DNA of 64,000 bases from an uncultured Patescibacteria group bacterium (GCA_938041505.1 CALITC010000006.1:1-64000), one strand, 5' to 3'; shown: positions 1 to 7,822, counted from the first letter of the stretch. The notes: generated from the sequence alone by a model not told the origin. A program made the numbers and translations.

Positions 1-182
1 AGCTGACTAAACTGATCCAAAGGAACCGATGCAATCGACTGCGCCCCTCCATCAGCAGCCAAGAGATGATGCTGAGATCGCCATAAAGTAAGCGCCGTTA
101 TTCCAAAAAAAGTATAAAGAGCAACCCTCCTACCTCGGAATTGGTTATCTATAACTTTAGGCAAAAAAATATGAGACAGCAT
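1..182 (-). CDS. membrane protein of unknown function, 5' end only
   Basis: The first 60 codons of a gene that runs off the left edge; it is absent from the ORF track because it has no stop here. After a polar start (MLSHIFLPKV) comes a basic patch and a hydrophobic segment at about residues 22-36, followed by an AADGGAQSIA stretch, which suggests an N-terminal transmembrane anchor or signal. I do not recognise a characterised family. The ATG lies exactly 6 nt after a -10-like TAAAAA, with TTGACA 17 bp further upstream, so the message is probably leaderless. It diverges from the restriction enzyme gene. Confidence 0.6.
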   Translation of the reverse strand, partial: MLSHIFLPKVIDNQFRGRRVALYTFFGITALTLWRSQHHLLAADGGAQSIASVPLDQFSQ

Positions 183-188
183 ACTATA

Positions 189-217
189 TTTTTACAAAAT
201 AAGGCTAAGTGTGTCAA
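189..217 (-). promoter_or_regulatory. promoter of the left-edge gene
   Basis: On the minus strand TTGACA (212-217), a 17-bp spacer and TAAAAA (189-194). The -10 box ends 6 nt before the ATG at 182, so transcription should start at or next to the start codon. Confidence 0.55.
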
Positions 218-339
218 TTCCACACTATTCTAATCAATATCGACACCCTCTTTGCTGTGCTTACTATCGGCAAAGTACAGTTAACTTTATTAGAAGCACC
301 GCCAACAAATACCTTTAGCTTCTCTAGAGGTATATAATT

Positions 340-368
340 TTGACACTTTTTGGCTTGTATTGCATAGT
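340..368 (+). promoter_or_regulatory. promoter of the restriction-modification gene
   Basis: TTGACA (340-345), 17-bp spacer, CATAGT (363-368), then 10 nt to ATG 379. The ORF track starts translation at the TTG of the -35 box itself; the promoter explains that sequence better and leaves a leader of about 4 nt. Confidence 0.55.
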
Positions 369-378
369 TAGCCTAATT

Positions 379-3300
379 ATGTCGGATACAGTAAGGAAAT
401 TCACGGAACAAGTTCTCAACAAGCATAACACAGGTGTTGCCAAAGAACACTCATATAGACCAGCAATCGAAGAGCTGTTAGAATCTGTGAATCCAGATAT
501 TGAGGCAGTCAACGAACCCAAACGGACCAAAGTCGGAGCTCCTGATTTTGTTATTCTTAAGAAAGATATCCAGATCGCGTACCTAGAAGCCAAAGATCCA
601 CATATCGACTTAGAGAACGAACTCCAAACCAAAGACCAAATCAAACGCTATCAATCGTTAGGTAATCTCTGCTTCACCAACTGCCTAGATTGGATTTTTT
701 TTCGTGGTGAAGAAAAACTATGTGAAGTTAATATTGGTTATTACACTCCAGACGGGATAGAATTTATACCTGAGAATTTTGCCCTGCTCGAATCTTACCT
801 CCAAGACTTTCTCAAACGCCAAGCGGTCTCCATCCGATCCTCCAAAGACCTAGCCAAACAAATGGCCTCCAAAGCCAGACTTGTAAAACACACCATCTAC
901 AACTCCATCACTAGCGAAGACCCTGACCCAGTCATTCACAATCAATTCACTGCGTTCAAAGAGATCTTGATTCACGATTTAGATGAGCAAGAGTTCGCTG
1001 ATATTTATGCCCAAACCCTGGCGTATGGTTTCTTTTCTGCTAGATTCTACGACCCTACACTTCCCACATTCTCAAGAGACGAGGCAAGAACGTTACTCCC
1101 GCGCTCCAATCCATTCCTGCGCAAATTCTTTGATTCAGTCGCTGGTATTGATGCGAATTCCGAAATCCTCTGGGTTATTGAAGACTTGGTTGAACTCTTT
1201 ATCAGAGTTGATGTAGCTCAGATCATGCACGGATTTGGTAAGGCCACCGAGCAAACTGACGCCATAATTCACTTCTACGAAACTTTCCTTGGAGAGTACG
1301 ACCAGAAGCTGCGCAAAGGCAAAGGAGTCTACTACACCCCTCAACCAGTGGTAGACTTCATCGTGCGAGGAGTAGATGAGATACTCAAAACCGAGTTTGG
1401 CCTCAGCGAAGGGCTCAAAGACACAACTAAGACCAGAGTACCCATCACCATCGCAGAAGCTCAAAGACAAGGCATTCCAGATAACGAATTAATCCAGGGC
1501 AAAGGTACCAAATATATCGAACGTCACAAGGTTCAGATCTTAGATCCTGCCACAGGCACAGGCACGTTCCCACTGGCAGTAATGAAACATATCTACAGCC
1601 AATTTGCCAACATGGAAGGTATGTGGCCAGGCTACGCCAAGAACGAACTCCTCCCAAGACTCCACGGCTTCGAGCTGATGATGAGCAGCTACTCCATGGC
1701 TCACCTCCAACTAGCGATGTTCCTCAAAGAAACAGGAGTCGAACTCACAGAAAAACAACGCCTGGAAATCTACCTAACCAACTCCTTAGAAGAAGCTCAC
1801 AGCGAAACCCACACCCTCTTCTCCGACTTCCTCTCCAAAGAATCTCAAGAAGCAAGTAAAATAAAAACCCAAACCCCAGTCATGGTCGTCCTCGGCAACC
1901 CCCCTTATGCCGTCAGCTCCAGCAACAAAGGCAAGTGGATCAATCACCTCATTGGTGATTACAAAAAAGATTTGAACGAGCGAAAAATTAATCTTGACGA
2001 CGACTATATCAAGTTCATTCGCTATGCCGAGCATTATATTGAGAAAAACGGAGAAGGTATCGTCGCCTACATTTCAAATAATTCGTTCCTGGATGGAGTA
2101 ACTCATCGGCAAATGCGAAAAAAGTTACTTACGACCTTTGATAAGATATACATTGTTGACTTACATGGTAACGCCAAGAAAAAAGAAACTACACCAGAGG
2201 GAGCAGTAGACCAAAATGTATTTGATATTCAGCAAGGAGTAGCAATTTATTTCTTCGTAAAAACCAAAAAAGAAAGCGGCGAGGAGGCTCAAGTATTTCA
2301 CCTTGATCTCTACGGTAAGCGTCAAACTAAATACGAGTTTTTAGAAAGCAATTCCATAGACTCCATAAGCTGGCACCAACTTGAACCAGATCCTAAATAT
2401 CACTTCTTTGTACCTAAAGATTTTGCACTGCAAGGTGAGTATGAAAAAGGGTTAATATTATCAAGTCTATTTAAATTATATAATAGTGGTATACAAACTA
2501 AAAACGACAAAGTATGTGTATCTTTTGACGATGCAAGCATTAGAGCAATTGTTAACGATTTCAATACAATGAGTTCAAATTCTTTGAAACAAAAATACGA
2601 TTTAATTGATACATCAGGTTGGACTGTAGATAGAGCAAAGAATAGTATAATAGACAGCAGCCATACTTTTTGCAAAATATTATATAGACCGTTTGATATT
2701 AGATATACGTGTTATACCACAAATTCAGGTGGATTTATTGGTCGGCCAAGACATTCAACTTCTAGACATTTCGTGGATAAAAAAAACTATGGTCTACTGA
2801 CTGTTAAACAGCAAAGCACTTTTGATTTTCAGCATATTTTTATCTCAGATCTAATTGTTGAGAGTGGTATGATTTCTTTACAAACCAAAGAGTGGGGCTA
2901 TCAAATCCCTTTATATACATATGAAAAAGAAGTAGTACCAAATTTAGATACTGAGCAGGTTGAGCTTATTGAATCTCAGTTAAAGATGAAATTATATTGG
3001 GAGGCTGGGATTGATGTTTCTTATTTGAAGGAGCGAGAGAGTCGGTTTTGTCCTGTGGATTTGCTTGATTATATCTACGCCTTTCTACACTCACCCAACT
3101 ACCGAGATAAATACAAAGAATTTCTTAAGATTGATTTCCCGCGCGTACCGTTTGATGTAGACCAATCAGAATTTTGGCGACTTGTTGAACTTGGGTCGCA
3201 GCTTCGCAAACTTCACCTAATGGAGGATATAGAAGACTCCCAGCTGACAGTAACCTACCCGCAAGCTGGCACCAACATTGTCGACAAGCCAACCAAGACC

Positions 3301-3510
3301 GGCGACAAAGTCTGGATCAACCAAACACAATACTTCGAAGGAGTCAGCAACCTAGCCTGGAACTTCTACATAGGCGGTTACCAACCAGCTCGTAAATGGC
3401 TCAAAGACCGCAAAGGTAGACAGCTAGACTACAACGACATCCAACACTACACAAAAATCTGCCACATATTAGAACAAACCCACCACCTAATGCAAAAAAT
3501 AGATCAGTAA
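379..3510 (+). CDS. single-chain restriction-modification enzyme (type ISP/IIG-like)
   Basis: Probable fused endonuclease and N6-adenine methyltransferase of 1043 aa. The N-terminus has a PD-(D/E)xK nuclease pattern (D56 in GAPDF; E70 and K72 in EAK). Methyltransferase motif I DPATGTGTF begins near residue 389 and motif IV NPPY lies at 507-510, the gamma-class order. The C-terminal part, ending in a PARKWLKDRKGR-type block, resembles the target-recognition region of type ISP enzymes. I see no helicase motifs between nuclease and methylase, so it is shorter than LlaBIII-type ISP enzymes. The start at 379 is preferred to the TTG at 340 because the latter is the -35 box. A 277-aa partner gene follows after 2 nt. 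Confidence 0.8.
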   Translation: MSDTVRKFTEQVLNKHNTGVAKEHSYRPAIEELLESVNPDIEAVNEPKRTKVGAPDFVILKKDIQIAYLEAKDPHIDLENELQTKDQIKRYQSLGNLCFTNCLDWIFFRGEEKLCEVNIGYYTPDGIEFIPENFALLESYLQDFLKRQAVSIRSSKDLAKQMASKARLVKHTIYNSITSEDPDPVIHNQFTAFKEILIHDLDEQEFADIYAQTLAYGFFSARFYDPTLPTFSRDEARTLLPRSNPFLRKFFDSVAGIDANSEILWVIEDLVELFIRVDVAQIMHGFGKATEQTDAIIHFYETFLGEYDQKLRKGKGVYYTPQPVVDFIVRGVDEILKTEFGLSEGLKDTTKTRVPITIAEAQRQGIPDNELIQGKGTKYIERHKVQILDPATGTGTFPLAVMKHIYSQFANMEGMWPGYAKNELLPRLHGFELMMSSYSMAHLQLAMFLKETGVELTEKQRLEIYLTNSLEEAHSETHTLFSDFLSKESQEASKIKTQTPVMVVLGNPPYAVSSSNKGKWINHLIGDYKKDLNERKINLDDDYIKFIRYAEHYIEKNGEGIVAYISNNSFLDGVTHRQMRKKLLTTFDKIYIVDLHGNAKKKETTPEGAVDQNVFDIQQGVAIYFFVKTKKESGEEAQVFHLDLYGKRQTKYEFLESNSIDSISWHQLEPDPKYHFFVPKDFALQGEYEKGLILSSLFKLYNSGIQTKNDKVCVSFDDASIRAIVNDFNTMSSNSLKQKYDLIDTSGWTVDRAKNSIIDSSHTFCKILYRPFDIRYTCYTTNSGGFIGRPRHSTSRHFVDKKNYGLLTVKQQSTFDFQHIFISDLIVESGMISLQTKEWGYQIPLYTYEKEVVPNLDTEQVELIESQLKMKLYWEAGIDVSYLKERESRFCPVDLLDYIYAFLHSPNYRDKYKEFLKIDFPRVPFDVDQSEFWRLVELGSQLRKLHLMEDIEDSQLTVTYPQAGTNIVDKPTKTGDKVWINQTQYFEGVSNLAWNFYIGGYQPARKWLKDRKGRQLDYNDIQHYTKICHILEQTHHLMQKIDQ

Positions 3511-3512
3511 CC

Positions 3513-4346
3513 ATGTACAAATTAGAAAATGAAAAAATAGATAATGAGAAAAACCAAGAAAAGATACAATTTAGTTTATTTTCAAACAAGGATCTACGAC
3601 TTACTTTTAATATGGTAAATGACCATAGAGGTGAGCATATTTATATTGAAGACAGAGATAACAGCCAATTATTTGTAAACAAACAAGAAGTAACAATTAA
3701 CCATAGCTTAATCGAAGGAATGGCATCTAAAGCAGAAATTCATTCAAAAATAGATCATGTATCTTTGCATGCTAATTTTAATAATGATGAGAATTTCCGA
3801 AGAATCCACACCAAGTTCCAAGATAATACAGAACCAATTATCATAAAGTCAGCAGGTATCAAAGCTAATAGAATAAATTTATTTGGGGTAATAAGAAAGT
3901 ATAAAGGAAATAATGAAGGAATCTTTATCATGCAAAAGTACACTTTAAAAATGCGTAAAGAAATGGTCAAAACTCAGAATAGAAAAATCAGAAAGTCCTT
4001 TCGTAAAGAGAGTGAACTACACGGCACAAAGAAAGAGCAAAAAGCGATACAAAAACTGTCACTTTTAGCTGACCCCATATACAATCCAGGATCATACTTG
4101 CAATGCCAGGAAGAAATCTATAAAAAGACTGGTTTTAGATACAATCCAGATTACGGAATAAAAATCATAGATATAAGTGATAAGCATTCTATAGTTATTT
4201 ATAATAATATCTCTGAATCAACTTATCAAAGTTACATAGGAAATCTTAAATTAATACACCCCAAAATAGAAAACGGCATATACATGATCGGGTGTAGATA
4301 TTTCTATAGAGAAAATATGTCGACAACTGTAATAGGAAGGTATTAA
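3513..4346 (+). CDS. unknown protein co-transcribed with the restriction enzyme
   Basis: 277 aa, not recognised. It is lysine- and asparagine-rich, with a strongly basic central segment around residues 145-180 (many K/R, including RKIRKSFRKESE) that could contact nucleic acid, and no membrane segment. Only 2 nt separate its ATG from the stop of the restriction-modification gene, so the two are almost certainly translated from one message. It may be an accessory or specificity-type protein, or simply a passenger. The region is more AT-rich than the upstream half of the methylase, as often seen in acquired defence genes. Confidence 0.65.
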   Translation: MYKLENEKIDNEKNQEKIQFSLFSNKDLRLTFNMVNDHRGEHIYIEDRDNSQLFVNKQEVTINHSLIEGMASKAEIHSKIDHVSLHANFNNDENFRRIHTKFQDNTEPIIIKSAGIKANRINLFGVIRKYKGNNEGIFIMQKYTLKMRKEMVKTQNRKIRKSFRKESELHGTKKEQKAIQKLSLLADPIYNPGSYLQCQEEIYKKTGFRYNPDYGIKIIDISDKHSIVIYNNISESTYQSYIGNLKLIHPKIENGIYMIGCRYFYRENMSTTVIGRY

Positions 4347-4392
4347 TTAATCTCATTATAAAACTAGCATTGAATTGCCGAAGATTTATTTA

Positions 4393-4521
4393 TTATTCTT
4401 GTAGTTCGGCTGCCTCAATAGCAATCATGGTCGCTAAATTCTTAGGTTTATGGAACTGCCTCCAATCTCTATCATCTCGAAATTTGTTTACTTCACAGAT
4501 CAAACTTTGCAAAGAAAACAT
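4393..4521 (-). pseudogene. remnant of a MazG-like nucleotide pyrophosphohydrolase
   Basis: A 42-codon reading frame on the minus strand, too short for the ORF track. It reads like the start of MazG-related NTP pyrophosphohydrolases: LQSLI, then VNKFRDDRDW, QFHKPKNLA and IEAAEL. In the family this helix-turn-helix is followed by the metal-binding second half, but here two TAA stops follow EAAELQE. What remains would lack most catalytic residues, so it is probably a dead fragment. Confidence 0.6.
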
Positions 4522-4554
4522 ATCCACTACTATTAGAAAGATAATAGACCACTG

Positions 4555-4713
4555 TCAATCTACACCATTTTTCTTCCTCACTACTAGACCAGCCTTGAAC
4601 TTTTCAAAACTACAGCTCAAATGTTTTTTTACCTTCTTATGCGTAGAAGGATCAGTAGCTTCTACCTCCAAAGCTAAATCATAAAAAATATAATTTTTAT
4701 TTCTTTTTATCAT
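4555..4713 (-). pseudogene. 52-codon ORF at the toxin position of a decayed antitoxin-toxin pair
   Basis: Its ATG overlaps the last 17 nt of the antitoxin gene 4697-4897 (ATGATAAAAAG), the same arrangement as the intact Fic toxin downstream (ATGACAAAAAG overlapping its antitoxin by 14 nt). Only the first few residues fit a toxin start; the rest (EVEATDP, FEKFKAGLVV) does not look like Fic and ends at a TGA. I read this as a toxin gene deleted and joined to unrelated sequence. It could instead be a functional small protein. Confidence 0.4.
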
Positions 4714-4897
4714 AATCCGCCAGCTTCTTTATAGTCGGTTGAAGATTGAGCAACAGTTCATCAACTGACTTATTATTGATTTTTTTGGAATAATCAGATT
4801 TAACGTTATGCAACAATTTCTTGTCGCTCTTATTGGGGCATACTAGATTTTGATCGGAGCTGGTTTGTTGGTGGTTTTGATTTTTTTTGTCGTTCAT
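4697..4897 (-). CDS. antitoxin-like protein, paralogue of the Fic-locus antitoxin
   Basis: 66 aa from ATG 4897; the ORF track begins four codons earlier at a TTG. A low-complexity N-terminal half (K, N, Q, S) is followed by a C-terminal LLLNLQPTIKKLADYDKKK segment that closely matches the end of the antitoxin at 6634-6822 (LLQDLKPSIHKLAEHDKK). The shared tail and the overlap with the next start codon indicate two copies of one toxin-antitoxin type. Here the partner toxin is gone, so this would be an orphan antitoxin. A TTGACA (4953-4958), 18-bp spacer and TAGATT (4929-4934) lie upstream. Confidence 0.6.
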   Translation of the reverse strand: MNDKKNQNHQQTSSDQNLVCPNKSDKKLLHNVKSDYSKKINNKSVDELLLNLQPTIKKLADYDKKK

Positions 4898-4928
4898 AAT
4901 TCGCCGCAATTAGTTTAACAATATCCCT

Positions 4929-4958
4929 AATCTACCAGCTTATGCAGCATCCTGTCAA
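4929..4958 (-). promoter_or_regulatory. promoter of the orphan antitoxin
   Basis: Minus-strand TTGACA (4953-4958), 18-bp spacer, TAGATT (4929-4934). No palindrome like that of the second antitoxin locus is visible here. Confidence 0.5.
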
Positions 4959-4984
4959 TCTATAGCACAAAACTCACTTATTAC

Positions 4985-5013
4985 TTGGCATTAGTATACA
5001 ATTATGGTATAAT
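4985..5013 (+). promoter_or_regulatory. promoter of the gene at 5052
   Basis: TTGGCA (4985-4990), 17-bp spacer and a consensus TATAAT (5008-5013). An AAAGGAG ribosome binding site follows about 8 nt before the ATG, so this gene has a normal leader. Confidence 0.7.
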
Positions 5014-5051
5014 TTTACTAAATTAGTTATCGAAAAAAAGGAGTTACACTA

Positions 5052-5480
5052 ATGCTAATTGATAATAACAACGGTAGTCTTCGTTTCGAGTCTTTCAAAG
5101 GTGAAAAATTGAAGAATAATGAGCTTGGAAGAGTTCTTGTTGGAGGCGAATACAGACCCGACGTAATCGCTAAAAAAATCTTTGATGTAATTGCCAAAGT
5201 TAATGGCAATTACGAAGAAGATGATTACAGATCATCTGTTCTAGATGAGACGCTTATAAGCGTCTCAACGGAACCCATCATATCGTGGCGCGGTACAGAC
5301 GAGAATGCAACACCCCATGACTCTTATTACACAATAATAATAGTCTTAGAAATTAGTGAAGGTATGAAAAAGCCAAAAGCCGAAGATTTTGCAGGTGTGT
5401 ATTTAGACAATGACTACACCACTCACAGTTTTGGTATCAAAGATACCTTTGTTGGTTATGAGTTAACCAAAATTTGGTAA
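5052..5480 (+). CDS. unknown soluble protein
   Basis: 142 aa, not recognised. It is acidic, has no membrane segment, and contains a hydrophobic strand (YYTIIIVLEI) near residue 95 within an otherwise polar alpha/beta-type sequence. A clear promoter and Shine-Dalgarno support the start. It ends shortly before a terminator-like motif (TCTAAGA...TCTTGGG and a T-run) that recurs after two neighbouring genes. Confidence 0.65.
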   Translation: MLIDNNNGSLRFESFKGEKLKNNELGRVLVGGEYRPDVIAKKIFDVIAKVNGNYEEDDYRSSVLDETLISVSTEPIISWRGTDENATPHDSYYTIIIVLEISEGMKKPKAEDFAGVYLDNDYTTHSFGIKDTFVGYELTKIW

Positions 5481-5511
5481 TAGTAATAAGACTATCCTAC
5501 CAACTATTGAA

Positions 5512-5546
5512 TTGAAGTTCTAAGATTATTTCTTGGGGCTTTTTTG
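5512..5546 (+). terminator. terminator after the 5052 gene (repeated motif, copy 1)
   Basis: TCTAAGA, 5-nt loop, TCTTGGG (G.U pairs), GC, then TTTTTT. Related copies follow the genes ending at 6064 and 7376. Confidence 0.5.
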
Positions 5547-5570
5547 TGGCAAAAAATTTAGTGCATATTT

Positions 5571-5587
5571 TCTCTCTCACAGAGAGA
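5571..5587. promoter_or_regulatory. perfect inverted repeat upstream of the 5651 gene
   Basis: TCTCTCT-CAC-AGAGAGA, a 7-bp repeat with a triloop. It ends 2 bp before a -35-like TTGACG (5590-5595), so it may be an operator or part of the preceding termination region. Confidence 0.4.
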
Positions 5588-5650
5588 GCTTGACGATACG
5601 TGTTTTTTGAGCTTCTATATAAGCTACCAAATTATGTGGAGTATGCTCAA

Positions 5651-6064
5651 ATGAGTGACAACCTTACAACCCAAAACCGAAAACTGCTTGCACTTCTCAA
5701 AACCGACCAGGTCCAACCAGTTACCACACTCGCAATCAAAGCATTTGGTTCGGTCAGTAGTTTTACCTGCAAAAATAAAAACGATTTTCTGTATGATAAC
5801 TGGAGACAAATTGCTAAAGTAAACCGCAAGAAAATGCTCGAGAAATTACTTGATAACCTGCAAGTGGTAATACTACTCTCTTTCTTAGTTGGGCTAGTTA
5901 CATCGGCAATACGAAATAACTGGGGATACGTTCCGTTGGTTATGTTAGCCTGCTTAGTAATATTTTCGATAGTTTGGGTAGCAATAACCTACCTCATTCT
6001 CTATCGAGAAGAAAAAAAGTTCAGCATGATTCTGAACCTGGCACTTAACGATTTCATAAAATAA
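5651..6064 (+). CDS. small membrane protein, two transmembrane segments
   Basis: 137 aa from ATG 5651, which has a TGGAG about 9 nt upstream; the track's GTG at 5600 is less likely because a promoter-like TTGACG lies just before it. A soluble N-terminal region of about 70 residues precedes two hydrophobic segments (VVILLSFLVGLV; VMLACLVIFSIVWVAITYLILY) and a short charged tail. Family not recognised. A stem-loop with a T-run follows the stop. Confidence 0.6.
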   Translation: MSDNLTTQNRKLLALLKTDQVQPVTTLAIKAFGSVSSFTCKNKNDFLYDNWRQIAKVNRKKMLEKLLDNLQVVILLSFLVGLVTSAIRNNWGYVPLVMLACLVIFSIVWVAITYLILYREEKKFSMILNLALNDFIK

Positions 6065-6091
6065 GGGGTTGAAAGTTATAATTTTACGATG

Positions 6092-6121
6092 GTTCTAAGA
6101 CAATGTCTTGGAGCTTTTTTG
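6092..6121 (+). terminator. terminator after the 5651 gene (repeated motif, copy 2)
   Basis: TCTAAGAC-AAT-GTCTTGGA stem, GC, then TTTTTT. It is the best preserved of three similar motifs. Confidence 0.65.
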
Positions 6122-6134
6122 TTGTAAGACATAT

Positions 6135-6647
6135 CTACCGCGGACTTATATCCAAACTAGAATAATAATTTCTGAATTCTTTCTCCAAGAAGGTTAGAGC
6201 ATCTTTATAATCTACACCCTCTTCTCTTTCAATCTTTTCGGTCTTCAAAGCCAGCTTATAAAAATACAAGTGATCTATGCGATTAGAAAGAATTCTATAT
6301 TCCTTGCCTTTGGAATACTGCGGGTCATTCTGTGTATAATTAATACTCAAAAATACGGTCGTTGCAATAACTGCAGTTCTTTTATTTCCATTATGTAATG
6401 GATGGTTTTTGATTATCGAATAAAAAATATAAGCAGCTTTAGAAAAAAGATCTGGATAGTTTTCTTGTCCATACATTTGTGCATTGCTTAATTCGAGTAT
6501 AGAAGCAATTTTATCCTTATTTACCTGATCCATATCAGGAATATCTTCCACAATATCCTCTTCATTGACATACACCTCTTTAGCATACTGTATCAAAAAC
6601 TCAACAATCTCCACAGTTAGATAAAAACTGACTTTACTTTTTGTCAT
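6135..6647 (-). CDS. Fic/Doc-family toxin
   Basis: 170 aa with a Fic core HPLHNGNKRTA at residues 82-92. The invariant His and the NKR version of the loop point to the Doc branch, whose characterised member phosphorylates EF-Tu; classic Fic AMP-transferases have GNGR. A helical N-terminus precedes the motif and a hydrophobic helix (VIATTVFL) follows, as in the family. Its ATG overlaps the end of the antitoxin gene by 14 nt, typical of a translationally coupled toxin-antitoxin operon. No residue of the motif is missing, so it is probably active. EF-Tu itself is encoded at 23817-25001. Confidence 0.8.
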   Translation of the reverse strand: MTKSKVSFYLTVEIVEFLIQYAKEVYVNEEDIVEDIPDMDQVNKDKIASILELSNAQMYGQENYPDLFSKAAYIFYSIIKNHPLHNGNKRTAVIATTVFLSINYTQNDPQYSKGKEYRILSNRIDHLYFYKLALKTEKIEREEGVDYKDALTFLEKEFRNYYSSLDISPR

Positions 6648-6822
6648 GTTCAGCTAGTTTGTGAATAGATGGTTTAAGATCTTGAAGCAAGTTATCGATT
6701 AGCTTTTTGTTTTGTTTCGAATCTATAGAGGGTGGGAAAGCTTTTACGTTACCCATAGGTGTTGTTTTTTTGGAGGGTTGAGGTTGGTTTTGTGGGTTAG
6801 ACTTAAGAATCTTGGAGGTCAT
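6634..6822 (-). CDS. antitoxin of the Fic/Doc-type locus
   Basis: 62 aa from ATG 6822; the track extends to a TTG at 6918, which would run translation across a palindromic operator. The N-terminal half is low-complexity (N, Q, P, S, K); the C-terminal LIDNLLQDLKPSIHKLAEHDKK segment is shared with the orphan antitoxin at 4697-4897 and is probably the toxin-neutralising helix. The stop overlaps the toxin start. The 16-bp palindrome at 6848-6863, 25 bp upstream of the ATG, suggests autorepression. It does not resemble Phd or the usual Fic inhibitor motif that I know. Confidence 0.65.
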   Translation of the reverse strand: MTSKILKSNPQNQPQPSKKTTPMGNVKAFPPSIDSKQNKKLIDNLLQDLKPSIHKLAEHDKK

Positions 6823-6847
6823 AGACAGATTTAAAATAGGATTTTGA

Positions 6848-6863
6848 TATGGTATATACCATA
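6848..6863. promoter_or_regulatory. 16-bp palindromic operator of the Fic locus
   Basis: TATGGTATATACCATA is a perfect palindrome in the antitoxin promoter region, where toxin-antitoxin complexes normally bind. A -10-like TATACC lies inside it. Confidence 0.6.
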
Positions 6864-7049
6864 CACTATTCTTATCAATTTTGCAAACGCTACTAAGAGG
6901 TTGACTATTGATATTCAATTATCAAATATTCAAATTTCTAATCAAACAAATAATTGCCATGTAAAAAAATTCCTTTTTCTAAAGAGCTATATTTCCAGAA
7001 TCTTTTGACTATTTATGAACCGTTAGCTAGCTTATGAAGAATTCAATCT

Positions 7050-7376
7050 ATGTCCACTTACTCCTACCACCTACCGCAACCATACCAATTCTACTTAGAA
7101 AAAGACCTCGTCAATACTGTCGTGGAGCTGGACACTTCCGAATGGGCTGCAGTTGAGCCGGGTGATATACTCCAGACTTCATCCGGGTTATTAGCCATCA
7201 CTTCGGTGGTTAGATTTGGCTCTCTTGAGGAATTGCTCAATAGCGTTGGAGTCAGGGGCATCTTCCCCGACAAAGCCAACTATTCAGAAGCTCAAGAGTA
7301 TTTCTCTACTCTCCATTCCCCTCAAGAGGTATCCACTTTCGGACTAATCGCCCTCGGTATAGAGAAAAAGAATTAA
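7050..7376 (+). CDS. ASCH-domain (PUA-like) protein
   Basis: 108 aa. The layout fits an ASCH domain: an early PGDIL turn, a strand ending in TSVVRFGSLEELL, a loop with FPDKANYSEAQEYF, and a final EVSTFGLIALGI strand. ASCH proteins have a PUA-like fold and bind RNA or modified bases; some hydrolyse N4-acetylcytidine. The bound substrate cannot be told from sequence. TTGACT and TAGCTT with a 17-bp spacer lie upstream. It sits next to the toxin-antitoxin genes and ends before a degraded copy of the shared terminator motif. Confidence 0.6.
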   Translation: MSTYSYHLPQPYQFYLEKDLVNTVVELDTSEWAAVEPGDILQTSSGLLAITSVVRFGSLEELLNSVGVRGIFPDKANYSEAQEYFSTLHSPQEVSTFGLIALGIEKKN

Positions 7377-7382
7377 GTTTTG

Positions 7383-7417
7383 CGATGAGTATCAGACAAA
7401 ATCTTGGAACTTTGATA
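7383..7417 (+). repeat. degraded copy 3 of the repeated terminator motif
   Basis: GCGATGAGTATCAGACAAAA followed by TCTTGGAACTTTG lines up with ACGATGGTTCTAAGACAATG followed by TCTTGGAGCTTTTTTG at 6087-6121. The stem and T-run are partly lost. Confidence 0.4.
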
Positions 7418-7446
7418 TTGACAAATTATGTATAGTAACATACGAT
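7418..7446 (+). promoter_or_regulatory. isolated promoter without an obvious gene
   Basis: TTGACA (7418-7423), 17-bp spacer, TACGAT (7441-7446), then ATAGGAG resembling a ribosome binding site, but no ORF of useful length begins within reach. It may drive a small RNA or be left over from a lost gene. Confidence 0.4.
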
Positions 7447-7822
7447 ATAGGAGTTGTATTCTAATATTGTATAATTACAGTTATTAGACGCCATTTCAGA
7501 TAGGACTAGCCTACAGGTGATTCATACAGCTCGCAACCAGTGTTGCTATTTATAGATTTAATTTTTTTTCATTGAGAATACGGCCTCAACTTCACAGCCG
7601 TCATACAAATTCAGTGAACAAATATCGGCCACTCGTCGATCTTCCCTAATTCCTTGCATTATATAATGTGAGGATTTTACTTTGAGCAAAATACATTGAC
7701 CAATCACCAAGAATCGGCTTAGCTAAATACGAACCATAGAGTAGGAGCAAATCTTTGACCAAACCAGATAACCCACAAGAATACTCTCTAGCACACCAGT
7801 TGATATCTCTAATCGGGCCCAC
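7447..7822. other. 375-bp stretch with no supported gene
   Basis: Between the isolated promoter and the 7823 ORF nothing coding can be supported on the plus strand. The minus-strand ORF 7646-7855 (69 codons, TTG start) has plausible codon use but overlaps the next gene head-on and lacks a recognisable start signal, so I leave it uncalled. Confidence 0.4.

Noticed and set aside
4370-4684. Plus-strand ORF of 104 aa
   Set aside because: Cysteine- and serine-rich shadow of the minus-strand MazG remnant and toxin-position ORF; no start signal.
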